In this document: piece after piece, positions 1 to 11,343 of the stretch
Numbering within the stretch: the first letter of the stretch is position 1
How the letters are laid out: the number at the start of each line of letters is the position of its first letter
NCBI GenBank assembly: GCA_905250115.1
Contig: CAJNOI010000023.1
Span: forward strand, 356,833 to 420,832
Length of the DNA stretch: 64,000 nt
DNA from: Adineta steineri
Taxonomy: Eukaryota > Rotifera > Eurotatoria > Adinetida > Adinetidae
Direction: 5' to 3'
Program-made: the position numbers and the translations under genes
Notes under the pieces: model-generated
Seen by the model: the letters and a program-made list of their open reading frames with translations, nothing else
What the model was told of the DNA's origin: nothing
The model's database searches: none

Positions 1-1
1 G

Positions 2-685
2 GCCACAACTTTTGATTCTAATGTATTAACTATGAATGGTGTTGCTCAACCATTTGATTATTATTGTGTATTAGATTTTGAAGCTGTCTGTCATCAAGCT
101 AATCCTGGTTCAAAACGGTTCTCACCGAATGATATTTGGGAAATAATTGAATTTCCTATTTGTTTATTAGAAGCAAAAACGAATACAATCATTGATATTT
201 ATCATAGTTATGTACGCCCAACAATTCAACCTCGTTTAAATGATATTTGTATTGGTATTACTGGTATTACTCAAGATATAGTTGATAATTCTCCTACATT
301 CGATATTGTATGGAATGATGTTCAAAAATTTTTAGTAAAACATTCATTGATTTCTTTGACAGAAAATAAATCAAATCTTTATAGTTTTACATGGATAACA
401 TGTGGAAATTGGGATTTAAAAACGATGTTACCATTACAATTGAAACACTCTGGTTTTGATCGACCAACATTTATTAATAATTTTATTAATTTAAAAGATT
501 TATATATGGAATATTATCCATCTAGTCGAATTAGAGGAATGAAAGATATGTTGAAAAAATCGAATTTAATCTTAGAAGGAAAACATCATTCTGGTATTGA
601 TGATACGAAAAATATAACAAAAATAGCTCAATGGTTAATTCAAAATAATAAAATACTCAAATTAACATATCGAGCAATCAAATGA
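2..685 (+). CDS. ERI1-like 3'-5' exoribonuclease (DEDDh family), 5' end outside window
   Basis: A DEDDh exonuclease of the ERI1/ERI3 type, a family that trims RNA 3' ends, including histone mRNA and 5.8S rRNA. Visible motifs are the first Exo block VLDFEAVC (Asp and Glu metal ligands), an ITGIT block, the WITCGNWDLKTML block with its Asp, and the last Exo block HHSGIDDTKNI with catalytic His and Asp. The reading frame is open to the left edge of the window. The ATG at 32 may therefore be internal, and upstream exons probably lie outside. The stop is at 683-685. No intron is seen in the visible part. Family assignment is firm; the choice between ERI1, ERI2 and ERI3 is not. Confidence 0.88.
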   Translation, partial: ATTFDSNVLTMNGVAQPFDYYCVLDFEAVCHQANPGSKRFSPNDIWEIIEFPICLLEAKTNTIIDIYHSYVRPTIQPRLNDICIGITGITQDIVDNSPTFDIVWNDVQKFLVKHSLISLTENKSNLYSFTWITCGNWDLKTMLPLQLKHSGFDRPTFINNFINLKDLYMEYYPSSRIRGMKDMLKKSNLILEGKHHSGIDDTKNITKIAQWLIQNNKILKLTYRAIK

Positions 686-968
686 TCGAATTAACAATTC
701 GTTGATAGTTTTATTCATTTATTATTTCAATCTTTTTCGAAAGTTTTCTGTATGTTCGATGTTCGTACAAATAAAACTAAAAATATTTTCTATTTTAACT
801 ATTTGAGTTTGGAAAAGACTGTTGCCTTGAGAATATTCTTATTCGTATTTTATTTTGTGTCGTGAATATTTCTGTCAAAAAGATATATTATCAGTTGATA
901 TTTCGTCTAGTATATATATATTGTGCTGAGATATCAGGTAAAGTAGAGTTACTAGTTGCACGACAATA

Positions 969-2817
969 ATGTTGCTTCATCAGATAGTGTTTTTTATTCT
1001 TCTTATTGCTACTATTCAATGTGAAGAACATTTGCATGCCAATGGTCCTTTTGGCAAATCTCATGTATCAGCAAAGATATCAAGCCCATTTAATTGTAAT
1101 CGAAGTATGGGTATTTCTCCTCGTTCTCTTCAAAAAATGTCTGTACCAATAACTGATTTACAAGTTTCATCAATACGTTATTCTAATAATGAAAAGATCT
1201 ATGTTTCTTGGACACCATTGTCAAGTATTTGTAAAGATGATTTTATTGGAGTTTATTTTCTTGAAACTTCAATTGAAGCAGGTAAAACATAATTAAAGTG
1301 AATAATTATTTTATTTGAATTAATATATGTATAGGTGCTTGTGATTATGTTGATTTTGAATTTGTAACACAAGGTGAAAATAACTCCACATGGTTAATGA
1401 TTAATTTACGTCGTCAATTACAATTTCGTTATTATTCACGTAATGAAAATTGTTCTGGAAGTTATATATTTGTAGCTAAATCTCCTATTGTTGCACCATG
1501 TAATTATAATGAACCCATACAAGTTCATTTAGCTTTTGGTGATCGAAATGATCAAATGTATATTTCATATGTTACTAATTCAAACAAAATAATTCCGAAA
1601 TGTCGATATGGTTTTGATCCATCATTACTAAATTTTCAAGTTAATGGAAATACAACGACTTATAAAGCATCAGATATGTGTGAAGAAAAAGCAAATCTAA
1701 CAGGACCAAAAACATTTATTGATCCTGGATATATGCATACTATACTTCTTGAAGATCTTCGTCCATCAACTACGTATTATTATCGAGTGGGTAGTGATGA
1801 ACATGGATGAACATCAATCAATAAATTTATTAATCGCCCATCAAATATTAATGATGAAGTAAATCTTATTGCATATGGTGATATGGGTGTATCACCTATT
1901 CAAACAGGTGCCAAAGCTACGATAGATCGAGTATTAACAAGAGTAATATCAAATAATGTAACAGCTATATTACATATTGGTGATGTTAGCTATGCTCGTG
2001 GTATTGGTGCTCTATGGGATGCATTTATGAGTCAAATTGAACTAACAACATCTCGTGTTCCATATATGGTTGGAATTGGAAATCATGAGTATGATCATAT
2101 TACAGGAGGTGAGAAAGATCCAAGTGGAGCACCTGGACCAGGAGGATTTCGACCAGAATGGTAGTTCATTTTTCATATATCATAAAATAGTCATATGTAT
2201 AGTTTAATATTTATATTTAGGGGTAATTATGGTAAGGATTCAGGTGGTGAATGTGCAGTCCCATTAGTAAATCGTTTTCATTCTCCATCAAATGGTAATG
2301 GCCTATTTTGGTATAGTTTTAATATTGGACCAATTCATATAGTTTATTATTCAACTGAACATGATTTTCTACCAACATCTAGACAATATGCATGGCTTGA
2401 ACAAGATCTTCGTTCTATAAATCGTTCTCGTACACCATGTTAATTGTTGGTTCACATCGACCTATGTATACTTCATTAATTTATCAAGCTTTATATAAAG
2501 AAAAATTACAAGTTTATATTGAACCACTTCTTTACAAATATCATGTTGATCTTAATCTATTTGCACATGTACATTCTTATGAACGATCATGTCCAATGTA
2601 TCAAAATAAATATGTAGGCGATGGTATTACACACGTATTAATTGGTATGGCTGGATATGATTTAACACATGGTACTTATTCAGGTGAAAAATGGAGTATC
2701 TATCATGATGACGAATTTGGATACACTCATATATGGGCAAATAGAACATGTCTAAAGTTTAATTATTATCATACTAAAGATGATAAACTTGCTGATCAAT
2801 TTCAAATTATAAAATAA
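969..2817 (+). pseudogene. Purple acid phosphatase (ACP7-like), broken by one stop and one frameshift
   Basis: This is a metallophosphoesterase of the purple acid phosphatase family, with an N-terminal signal peptide (hydrophobic run at residues 3-17) and a fibronectin-like domain ahead of the catalytic domain. Exons are 969-1281, 1335-2160 and 2221-2817; both introns are GT..AG and short. All five metal-binding blocks survive: GDMG, GDVSY, GNHE, VGSHRP and AHVHSYER. Two lesions interrupt the frame. TGA at 1808-1810 stands where the family usually has Trp after DEHG. A single missing base near 2438-2441 turns the expected Pro-Trp-Leu region into Cys-stop, and the frame resumes at 2437. Codon-level conservation around the breaks suggests recent loss, or sequence error. 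Confidence 0.85.
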
Positions 2818-3309
2818 TTTTCAATCTATTAAAATTATTATTTATAAATTATTCTAACAAATAAAATATATTTTTAAAGAAATAAAAAAAAAATCTTAGT
2901 CTTTTTTAATGGGTCAAAGAGTATAAAAAGAAAAAGGTAAATCGATTTAATATTTTCCGTTGATGACTGACATCTCCCATAATTCTTTTTTATGTTTATT
3001 GATGGATTGGATTATTTAGATTTCCAATACAGTATCGTTTGAGTCCTTTTTTTTAAAGCAATTGCCTTAAGTAGTTGATATATTATTTTCGTTTCTTTTT
3101 TCTCTTCAAAACATTCTTATCATAATACTTGAAATCTCTTCACGTTTATTTTCAAAAATAATTGTAATAGCTTATTTATTGTATAATATTGTTGTATACG
3201 CCTTTTCTTCTTTTTCTTTTATTGTAATAAGTTTTATCTAAATAAGTTACGGGTGATTGAGTACATATATTTCTATACTTTATGTTTAATTTCATAATAA
3301 AAGTATGAA
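2818..3309. other. Intergenic, 492 bp
   Basis: AT-rich spacer between the broken phosphatase and the SLC25 carrier. AATAAA-type signals lie at about 2860-2885, consistent with polyadenylation of the upstream gene. No coding or repeat signal is seen. Confidence 0.5.
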
Positions 3310-4209
3310 ATGTCTGCAAAACGTAATACATTTCGGGATGATATTATTGCCGGTTGTGTTTGTGGAATAACAAGTGTACTTGTATCTCATCCAATAGAGA
3401 CATTATTAGTACAAAGAAAAATCAATTCACCTGATGTCTATCAAAATGTCTTAAAATCATTTACATTGATATATAAACGTCAAGGTTTCATCAATGGATT
3501 TTATCGTGGAAATTTAAATTTACCTATGACAAGTCCAGCATTTACAACATCTATACAATTTTTCTTATATGGACAATTAAGACGACATATTGTTAAAGAT
3601 GAAAATGATATTAAACAATTTATGTTATGTGGTGCTTTAACGGGTTTTGGATTATCTTTTATTGAAAGTCCAATTGGTCTTATTTTAGGACAAATTCATG
3701 GAAATTTAAATCGTCGACATACACATGCTTTTGATTTTAATATAAAAGGTTGTTGTAAATATATTTATGAGAATAATCGTGGTCTAATTGGATTTTATAA
3801 AGGATTTGGAGCAACTTTAATTTCTTCAATGACAACATCGATGTTTTATTTTGGTGGTTATGAATATATTAAAAAACATCTTTATCAAACACATTATAGA
3901 ATATTTCCTTCACAAAATAAAAAAAAGCATTTACGTTTAAATACACTTTTCAGTGGTGCATTAGGTGGTATGTGTGCATGGTCAATTTGTTATCCTTTGG
4001 ATGTTATTAGATTAGAAATACAATCAGATGATATAAGACCTGGACATCGAAAATATAATTCATATTTAGATTGTGTTAAACAAATATATGAACAAGAACA
4101 TAGTATTAAAACATTTTATAAAGGATTCTTGCCAGGTCTCATAAAAGCTATTCCAATTAATGCAGCATGTTTTTTTGCTTATGAAGAAGTGTATCGATTA
4201 TTAGAATAA
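3310..4209 (+). CDS. Mitochondrial carrier family protein (SLC25)
   Basis: A 299-residue intronless protein with the threefold repeat of SLC25 inner-membrane carriers. Repeat 1 has SHPIETLLVQRKI (residues about 26-38, PxE form of the signature). Repeat 2 has the degenerate ESPIGLILGQIHG. Repeat 3 has CYPLDVIRLEIQS (the PxD/ExxR form). Each repeat is followed by the usual amphipathic segment with a GFY[KR]G element (FINGFYRG, LIGFYKG, KTFYKG). Length matches the family (about 300). It resembles the carnitine/ornithine carrier branch by general pattern, but substrate residues were not assigned. The ATG at 3310 is the first in frame, and AT-rich leader precedes it. Confidence 0.9.
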   Translation: MSAKRNTFRDDIIAGCVCGITSVLVSHPIETLLVQRKINSPDVYQNVLKSFTLIYKRQGFINGFYRGNLNLPMTSPAFTTSIQFFLYGQLRRHIVKDENDIKQFMLCGALTGFGLSFIESPIGLILGQIHGNLNRRHTHAFDFNIKGCCKYIYENNRGLIGFYKGFGATLISSMTTSMFYFGGYEYIKKHLYQTHYRIFPSQNKKKHLRLNTLFSGALGGMCAWSICYPLDVIRLEIQSDDIRPGHRKYNSYLDCVKQIYEQEHSIKTFYKGFLPGLIKAIPINAACFFAYEEVYRLLE

Positions 4210-6324
4210 ATATTTATATATGTAAACTCGCAACTATTGAGAGATAACTATTATATATTATTTCAGCCAAACGATTTTTTCTATCGAAAGAAGTAATAGA
4301 AAAATATAGTCGATTTTATAAAAGTTTTTTGTTAAGAAATCAGTGATTATTATCTTACATGAATGAATATCATAATATGGATGAAGAAATTTCTTATTTT
4401 TTTGAACGATTGTATTGATTACGATTGATGAATTTATTCAACGATAGAATATTTTATTCTATTTCTACAATCTGAAGTTCATTATCTATGTATTAGGGTG
4501 TGGGTGTATGTATAATTCTTGGAGAAGATAGAATCTACCCACATCCACATGCTAGTTATAATATTAACAAGTATAAATTGAAAGAGATTGTCTTTTATGC
4601 AATGAGTACGATCTTTTGAGCCAGAATGTATATTTTTAATATGTCAATAGAATACAGATGGAAGATGAAACAAAATATAAATCTTCTTCGAAGATATTCT
4701 TAATAGAAAATATGCATTTATTTGATTATCTTATAGTTCTACTTAATTTTATACTAAAATAATGAATCAAATGACTACTTCCCACACTTTATTGTCTAAA
4801 AAATAACAAAAACACTTGTATGACATACAGTATTCTTTTGCTGGTCAATGGTCTCAGATGTTTTCAAAGGTAATACACGTCGACATAGGTAAATATTAGA
4901 TCTTCAATATTTATACACTCGGGAATAATGATAAAATGCTGGTATCGAATAAATATGATTTCTAACAGAGCAAAATTTCAATGAAGTTTTTCTTACAAAA
5001 TTATATCAGGACGTTCTTTCGAGTATCTTTATAAATTTGTTGACACATATATATTTTCTATTGTTTGTTAATAAACTTATTATTTACCATATACTCAATA
5101 TTAAATAACCTAAAGCTCTACATGACATATGTCAATTTTGACTCTAGTTAAACGTTTTATATTAACATTCATAAATCGTATAGAAGTATAATGGAAATGT
5201 TAAAGTTGATCTTGAAGAAGATTAGCATTTCTGGTAATTCTTACATAAGCAAAAAGTGTGAATGAGCCGTTAGTTTTAACGTCTTGACGGCTCAAATAAA
5301 CAAAATTGAATTTTTTTTCTCCTTATAAATAAATACAACCTTTGTATCGAATATTATCTTAGAGAGTTTGATGAAAACCTGTTTATACGTCATGCAATTA
5401 TTGTATATAAACTTTATTTGTTAAGATCAAAACGAAAAAAATGAATCGAATTCGTGAAGGGTGTGAACTTTTAAAAGACGATTATATATTATAAACTGTC
5501 ATATATTAGAAAAGATATTCAACAACAATATAGATGTTTTAACAGAAGAAGGTAGTACTAGATACTTTCTCTATTCTTAGAAATAATTATTTTTGATAAA
5601 ACTATTGACAAATAAAGTTTATTTTGTATTTTAAGTTGATATTTTATTATCAATTTGATGATAGTAATATGATATTTGAATACAAACTATATTTACAAAA
5701 AGATACAGATAACAAGAATGTTTTTTAGTTGAAATCATATAAAATTATAAGCTTCTTTTCAATTTTTTCTGAAGTTTAAAAAATTCTGATCAATACTAAA
5801 TACAAAAACAATATGCATATGTATTTATATGTTTTTTATTATAAAAGTAATTATTTTTTTTATCTAAAATATTCTACACTTTTTTGCTTTGCTTCATATT
5901 ACTCCTCATCTTCTTTCTTTCTCTTTATTATGTAGGAATATTTTTACCTGATAAAATTTCGTGCTTGGTTACCTCAATATATTTGTTTATTTGATCGTGT
6001 GAAACATAAAAACAAGTATGCGTCATGTACGATTGTTTCTATTCATAAGTTTTATAATAATTTATTTGCAACAAAATAATCAATAAATCTTTTGAGATGA
6101 TAATTTAACTATCCTGGCTAAATACTGATGATTTATGATATTGGTTTCACTTTTATTAACAAAATAAAACAGCGAAAATATTATTTCTAGTGTAAAATTC
6201 GATTAATTGAAAATTAAACAAAAATATTGCATAGAAACATTAGTTATTAATTATTCAAATAAAACATGAATATTTTTCAAAGCAATTGATCATTCAAAAA
6301 AGATGATCAATTTAACTTATTCTC
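4210..6324. other. Gene-poor intergenic region, 2.1 kb
   Basis: No convincing gene. It holds one telomere-like hairpin (about 4494-4555, listed separately) and a perfect 8-bp stem, TGAGCCGT at 5263-5270 and ACGGCTCA at 5287-5294. It also holds an open 47-codon stretch behind a strong acceptor-like site at about 5937-6079 (see findings). The rest is AT-rich with no recognised feature. Confidence 0.5.
4494..4555. repeat. Telomere-like hairpin, copy A
   Basis: Left arm AGGGTGTGGGTGT at about 4495-4507. The right arm, about 4536-4550, contains TACCCACATCCACAT. The two arms are imperfect inverted copies around a loop of about 30 bases. The G-rich arm contains TGTGGG, the unit described for bdelloid telomeres (established knowledge; identity of the species is inferred). 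It is the least perfect of four related structures in the window. Confidence 0.6.
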
Positions 6325-6507
6325 TTAATTTTCAAGTGAATTACCCTTGTTTGTTTCTTGAACAGGTTTTTCTTGCTCACGATATTGATTCTCCAATTTA
6401 TTAACTAAATTATTGATCTTTTTAAGAGCATCTTCTTGCTGGTTTGCTTCAGCTAAATAATTGATCGTATTCAGTTGATCTCGTACATGATCGACATTGT
6501 CAGACAT
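6325..6507 (-). CDS. Small 60-aa charged coiled-coil protein, unknown
   Basis: A short ORF of 60 residues, rich in Asn, Gln, Glu and Lys, with heptad-like Leu/Ile/Val spacing in the middle (YLAEANQQEDALKKINNLV), suggesting one helix pair or a coiled coil. Support for a real gene is the acceptor-like CATTAG one base before the ATG at 6507 (minus strand), preceded by a pyrimidine tract. Other genes here share this arrangement. No family is recognised. It could instead be the last exon of a longer gene. Confidence 0.45.
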   Translation of the reverse strand: MSDNVDHVRDQLNTINYLAEANQQEDALKKINNLVNKLENQYREQEKPVQETNKGNSLEN

Positions 6508-7571
6508 TCTAATGAATAGAAAAGAGAATTGATTTTTTTGAAATAATAAATGATTTTATGCTATGACAATGTATTGTAACGAAACTTTCTCATTAACCCC
6601 ATAATGTAAAATATTATTCTTTTAGATATATATGTATATAATACGTAAAAAATAGACTTACTTAGAAAATAATTATCTATTAGAAGAAAGAAATAAAATT
6701 ATATTGTATTTGTTACTTGATTTTATATGGGCTTTACCATCTATTGGAAGTTACCATATTATATTGGAAGATTCCAAAATGTCTTTAACTGTATCCATTC
6801 CGCGAAACGTTGTACTTCCGAATAACTGAAAACATGACGTCAATAAATAATATATTCTTTCGTAATTTTACAATTCTTTCCAACTCTAAAATCATGATTA
6901 TCAGTTATAATAATTTGAATAGTCTGGCTTATATTCTATAATGAATAAATTACAGTTTATTTATCATAGATGAATTTTTAGATAAATAAGAATTTAATCG
7001 AACTTCTATTAAATTTTTCCATCTATATTGCTTTTTATTTCTTTTCTAAAAAAACTAGAAAATATAAATTTGAATGTGATTATATTTTGATTGAATACTT
7101 TTGTATTTTATATGAATTAAATCTAAATAAGAATTATGATTTGAGTTCTATATAATTAATTTTATTATATTGTTATAGATCGATGTATTGAATAGAATTT
7201 TTTTCGTTTCATCTTATTCATTTTTAAATAAAAGATTGTATTATTAAATGATTTTATTTAAAAAAAATATTTCGAAGAATGAAGAAAAAGAGCAAATGAT
7301 TGGTAGATTTTTTTTCCAACATACCTGTTATTTTTATCTACACACTAAGAGTCTAGACAGCAGAACGCAAGAAAAGAAATAGGAAGTAACAAATAGTCAC
7401 GACGAAATAATCGATCCTAGTCTATACCGACAATGATGAAAACAACAACAGCAGACAGATTTATTTCGTTTATAAATAAATCGAATTAATACTGGTAAGA
7501 AAAAGTTTTCATTCTAGACTAGTTTTTATCTAGATTTTCTTTGAGAGAAGAATATGAAGTTGTATTTAATA
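6508..7571. other. Intergenic, about 1.06 kb
   Basis: AT-rich sequence upstream of the 60-aa gene, holding no recognised gene or repeat. Confidence 0.4.
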
Positions 7572-7573
7572 TA

Positions 7574-8127
7574 CAGAGTGTTTCAAAATTCCTTAAGAAA
7601 AGTTTTTTCGTGTATCTTTGTTAGCACATTCAATTTTATTTTGAATGATAGATGAATCTACTGAAATTTTTTTATATGAATGAGTTTCAGAAATATTATT
7701 CAAAAGTATTACCTTTCGTCGAAAAACAGAATATCATTATTTTAACGGGTATTTTCATAGGTAGTCAATCAAAACAGAAGAGACAGGCCTTCGAAATTTT
7801 TGTAACATATTTTATTTTGTACGAAAGATCATTGCTCTAGGGCTCGAGTACAATTTGACGTTCTTCCTTATTTTAACCCTATCATCCCCATTAATTGATA
7901 ATAATAGAAAATTTTTTTTCTCCAAAATGATCAGAGTAAAAAGTTCTACAAAATGGAGTATGTTAAAAAATTATATTTTTGAATAATATTTCTGAAACTC
8001 GCTTGTATAAAAAAAAAGGTTTGTTAGATCCATCTATCATTTAAAATAAAATTTGTTGGTAAAATTAAGTGTACTAGTGAAAATATATAGAACCAAAACT
8101 TTTCTCAGGAACTGCTGAAACATCCTG
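7574..8127. mobile_element. 554-bp non-autonomous DNA element with long inverted ends, TA-flanked
   Basis: Left end CAGAGTGTTTCAAAATTCCT and right end (reverse complement) CAGGATGTTTCAGCAGTTCC are inverted copies. The similarity continues inward for about 130-150 bp, including a shared block reading GAGTTTCAGAAATATTATTC on both arms. TA dinucleotides border both ends (7572-7573 and 8128-8129), as for Tc1/mariner-type insertion. A 62-codon ORF at 7652-7840 is just one arm and the centre read in frame. No transposase is present. Confidence 0.75.
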
Positions 8128-8900
8128 TACATCATTACTCACAATTCGCCCATAGCTATTTGAAAATATTTTTAATAAAATTAATTAATTATTAATACTC
8201 TTCCATCTCTCTTTTGTATCCATATTTGATAAATAAAACATCGTAATACAAAGATTAATTCATTTTGTAATTAGTAAAATATATTTATTTCAAGATTAAA
8301 ACATAGAATTAACTCATATACAGTTATAATATAACAAAAAAAAATGGAAAAATTCACTTTTGAGGATAAATATACCCATGGAATTATTTCATTTAATAAA
8401 AAAATATATTCAATGTGAACATTAAAAATTAATTAGACTAATTATTTCATATCTACCTAATCTATTTCAATGAATATAAATTACAAAAATAATTTTTTTT
8501 TATCATAATAATAAATACAATTTATATTAAGGCTCCAAAATATTTAATTGAGAGTAAAAGTCAAGTATAAGTCTACTAATTTTATTATAATTTATAATCA
8601 ATAACGATTTACATTAGTGAAGACTAAACAATTTTTTTAATACATATAAATTGCTTGATAAAATATTTCGTTAACAAAAACTCAGATATCTCATTGAAAG
8701 TTTAATACTATTAATTATATAAATATAGATGAAATATTCTATCAAGAAGACGATCATAGTAAAATTTCGAATAGATTCAAATAAAATAATTTCTTGGACT
8801 CAATTAAATGTTAATGTTCACAAGAAATATATCTTTTCCTAAATGAATTAATTCAAAACAAAAAACATAATTTTACATTTTCTTAATGAAAATTGAACAA
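8128..8900. other. Intergenic, about 770 bp
   Basis: AT-rich 3' flank of the minus-strand orphan gene; nothing recognised. Confidence 0.4.
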
Positions 8901-9503
8901 TCAAACAAATTCTTTCATTTGAACAAGTGCATCACGAGCAACAAGTAAACATGAATTATGTAAACTATTTTCATCATCACCAGCATATATAGCTGATTGG
9001 GCATAAAAACATTCTGTAATTTTTCCACATACATATCGCATTAATTGTTTTTGATTATGAACTTGAATGAAATCAAAATTATTGTCCATTTCCATTAATT
9101 CAATAGGCAACATTACATCTGTTTTATTACTAATAAGATATAATTCAACAAGATTCAGAGTTGGTAATAATGATGATATATCAAGAAGAAATTCTGGAGT
9201 ACATGCTAAGATTTTAATTGATAAAGGATTTTTTGTTATTATTGATTTTAATTCTTCAACATCTTGACAATGTACAATTAGATCATTTAAATTATGTTCA
9301 AGGACAAGATCAGGTTGCAAAATAATTGCTTGAAATTTGTTTGGTATAAAATCTTAAGTAAAGCAATTTTAGAATTAGTTTTTTCAGAATAAAACAAATC
9401 GTTTTTGTTTTTATTCGAAAATTTTGTTTTTGTAAATATTCATAAGAAAATCTCAAACTACTATATGAGTTCTATTAAAAATAACATTTGATTTACCTGA
9501 CAT
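8901..9503 (-). CDS. Two-exon orphan protein, about 150 aa
   Basis: Exon 1 is only seven bases (9503-9497, ATGTCAG) followed by a GT donor. Exon 2 is 9352-8901 after a TTAAG acceptor, giving a continuous frame that begins MSDFIPNKFQ. The alternative start inside exon 2 is a TTG and is unlikely. The product is soluble and leucine-rich, with alternating short hydrophobic strands (LKSIITK, SIKILAC, LVELYLISN) and a C-terminal helix containing ECFYAQSAIYAG. No family is recognised. The 144-bp intron is longer than most here. Confidence 0.65.
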
Positions 9504-10098
9504 TTTCAGTTAATATATTTTCAACAAACGAGTTTTTAATGAATATCTATAATAAATAATAAAAGAAAATATAGACTAATATCAATCAGATAAAATTATT
9601 TTCTAATTAAATGAATAATTTTTAGTATTAAAATTAATTATTTGACTTTTACAAGATGAAGTACTCAAAATAACAATCAACAATTTTTACTATAGGAACG
9701 ATTCTCATGATTGATACACTAGGAATGGAACATAATTTATTTTTATGAATCAGAAAATGTCAAAAACAAAACTTTTAGACTATATTTTATTCTAAAAAAA
9801 TAAAATTGATTTTTTTATTAAATTTAAAAATATCTTCAAAAAAAAGAGATAATTTTTACACAAATGTATAGTCAGCTATGCATTTTACTGTTATCAATCA
9901 TCATCATAGAGGTTCCTAATATATTCGTATACGTTAATAATATTATCGCATTGAAAAAATAGTACGATTTTTTTGCTCGTTCTGTATACGATGACAAGAA
10001 AAAGTAATATTGTTCTGCTTGTATAAATGTAATTTCTCAAATAAAGTTATATTATATGTCGTACAGACTAAAAACAAAGAGAAAATAACTAGTTAGCT
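9504..10098. promoter_or_regulatory. Shared upstream region of divergent genes, about 600 bp
   Basis: The orphan gene reads left and the MRS2 gene reads right from this AT-rich interval, so it should hold both promoters. No motif is firmly identified. Confidence 0.4.
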
Positions 10099-11343
10099 AT
10101 GCGTTTATTTTTATCTTTATTATCAAAACAATTGTGTAGTATTAATTGCAATAGAACATTATTTCAATCAATTAAAAACTCTAGTCATTATCCATCTAGT
10201 TTAAATAAGAATTTATGTTTATCAATTAAACGATATCAATCATCCGAATCTATTTTATCTCAATTAGATTATATTCCAACATCTCATAAATTAAATTGTG
10301 ATATATATATTTTAACAAAAGATGGTGGATTACATGTTCATCAAGGACCATTTGATCGTGCTCATATATGTCAACAATATGGTCTTGAACCGAGAGATTT
10401 ACAAAAAATTGATACTGATCTTCTGATTAATGTTCCAATAATTGATGTACGTCAAAATCGTTTTATATGTTTTTCATTTCGAAGAATTCGAGGTTTAGTT
10501 GAATCAAATCGAAGTATATACTTTGTTCCATCAATTGATAAAATAACAACAGAACCATATGGAGTAAAAGATACTGTTCATTGGGAACGTATTGCTCAAG
10601 CTTATGATCGAACTGTTCGATTTATTCATCAACTTTATAATGAAAGATTTATTAATCACACATTAATTGGTAATGATATGATACCATTTGAATTTCGTAT
10701 AACAGAAATAAATTTAGAAGCTGTTGCACGTGGTTTAAAATTAAAAGAAAATGAACTTTTAACTGAATTTAAAAATGTACGTGAACGTGCTTATGCTCGT
10801 ATTACTATTGGAAGTTTACGCGAACTTGCTTTACTTAAAGAAAAAGTTGATAAATATAAACGAAATGCTGATCTTGCACATAAAGCTATTACTGATGTTC
10901 TTGCACATGATGAAGATATGGTTGGAATGTATCTTACTGATACTCGTCAACGTGAAATGTCTGATCATATACAAGTTGAACTTTTACTTGAAGCATGTAC
11001 GAAACAAATGGCTGAAGTTCGTCGAGCTATAACTGATCTATCTGATTCAATTCATACACTTGAAAATGCTACGGGATTTATGCTTGATGCTGTACGAAAT
11101 GAACTTCTTTCATTTGAAATTAAAATTAATATTATAACTATGGGGTTGGGTTTAGGTGCTTTCATTGCAGGAATTTATGGAATGAATTTAACAAATGGTA
11201 TTGAACAAAATCCACATGCATTCTATTCTATTGCAGGTGCTTCATTTGTTATTATCAGTGGAGTTATTGCTGTTGCAATTAAAAGATTATTGCGTTATAG
11301 GAAAATTAGATTACATAGATCAAATAAAAATTATATTTTTTGA
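10099..11343 (+). CDS. MRS2: Mitochondrial magnesium channel, MRS2/CorA family
   Basis: A 414-residue intronless protein. MRS2 forms a pentameric Mg2+ channel in the inner mitochondrial membrane. The first 50 residues are rich in Ser, Asn, Lys and Arg and lack acids, as in a mitochondrial presequence. The central part is the long helical CorA-type domain. The signature Gly-Met-Asn falls at residues 361-363 in the context IYGMNLTNG, between two C-terminal membrane segments (about 345-360 and 373-393). A basic tail KRLLRYRKIRLHRS faces the matrix. Length is close to human MRS2. The assignment is firm from the GMN motif and topology. Confidence 0.95.
   Translation: MRLFLSLLSKQLCSINCNRTLFQSIKNSSHYPSSLNKNLCLSIKRYQSSESILSQLDYIPTSHKLNCDIYILTKDGGLHVHQGPFDRAHICQQYGLEPRDLQKIDTDLLINVPIIDVRQNRFICFSFRRIRGLVESNRSIYFVPSIDKITTEPYGVKDTVHWERIAQAYDRTVRFIHQLYNERFINHTLIGNDMIPFEFRITEINLEAVARGLKLKENELLTEFKNVRERAYARITIGSLRELALLKEKVDKYKRNADLAHKAITDVLAHDEDMVGMYLTDTRQREMSDHIQVELLLEACTKQMAEVRRAITDLSDSIHTLENATGFMLDAVRNELLSFEIKINIITMGLGLGAFIAGIYGMNLTNGIEQNPHAFYSIAGASFVIISGVIAVAIKRLLRYRKIRLHRSNKNYIF

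Noticed and set aside
1808-1810. UGA recoding (selenocysteine or readthrough) in the acid phosphatase
   Set aside because: The family has Trp at this place and a second frameshift lies downstream. No SECIS-like element was recognised, so plain inactivation is simpler.
7652-7840. 62-codon plus-strand ORF
   Set aside because: It lies wholly inside the 554-bp inverted-repeat element and is one arm plus centre read in frame.
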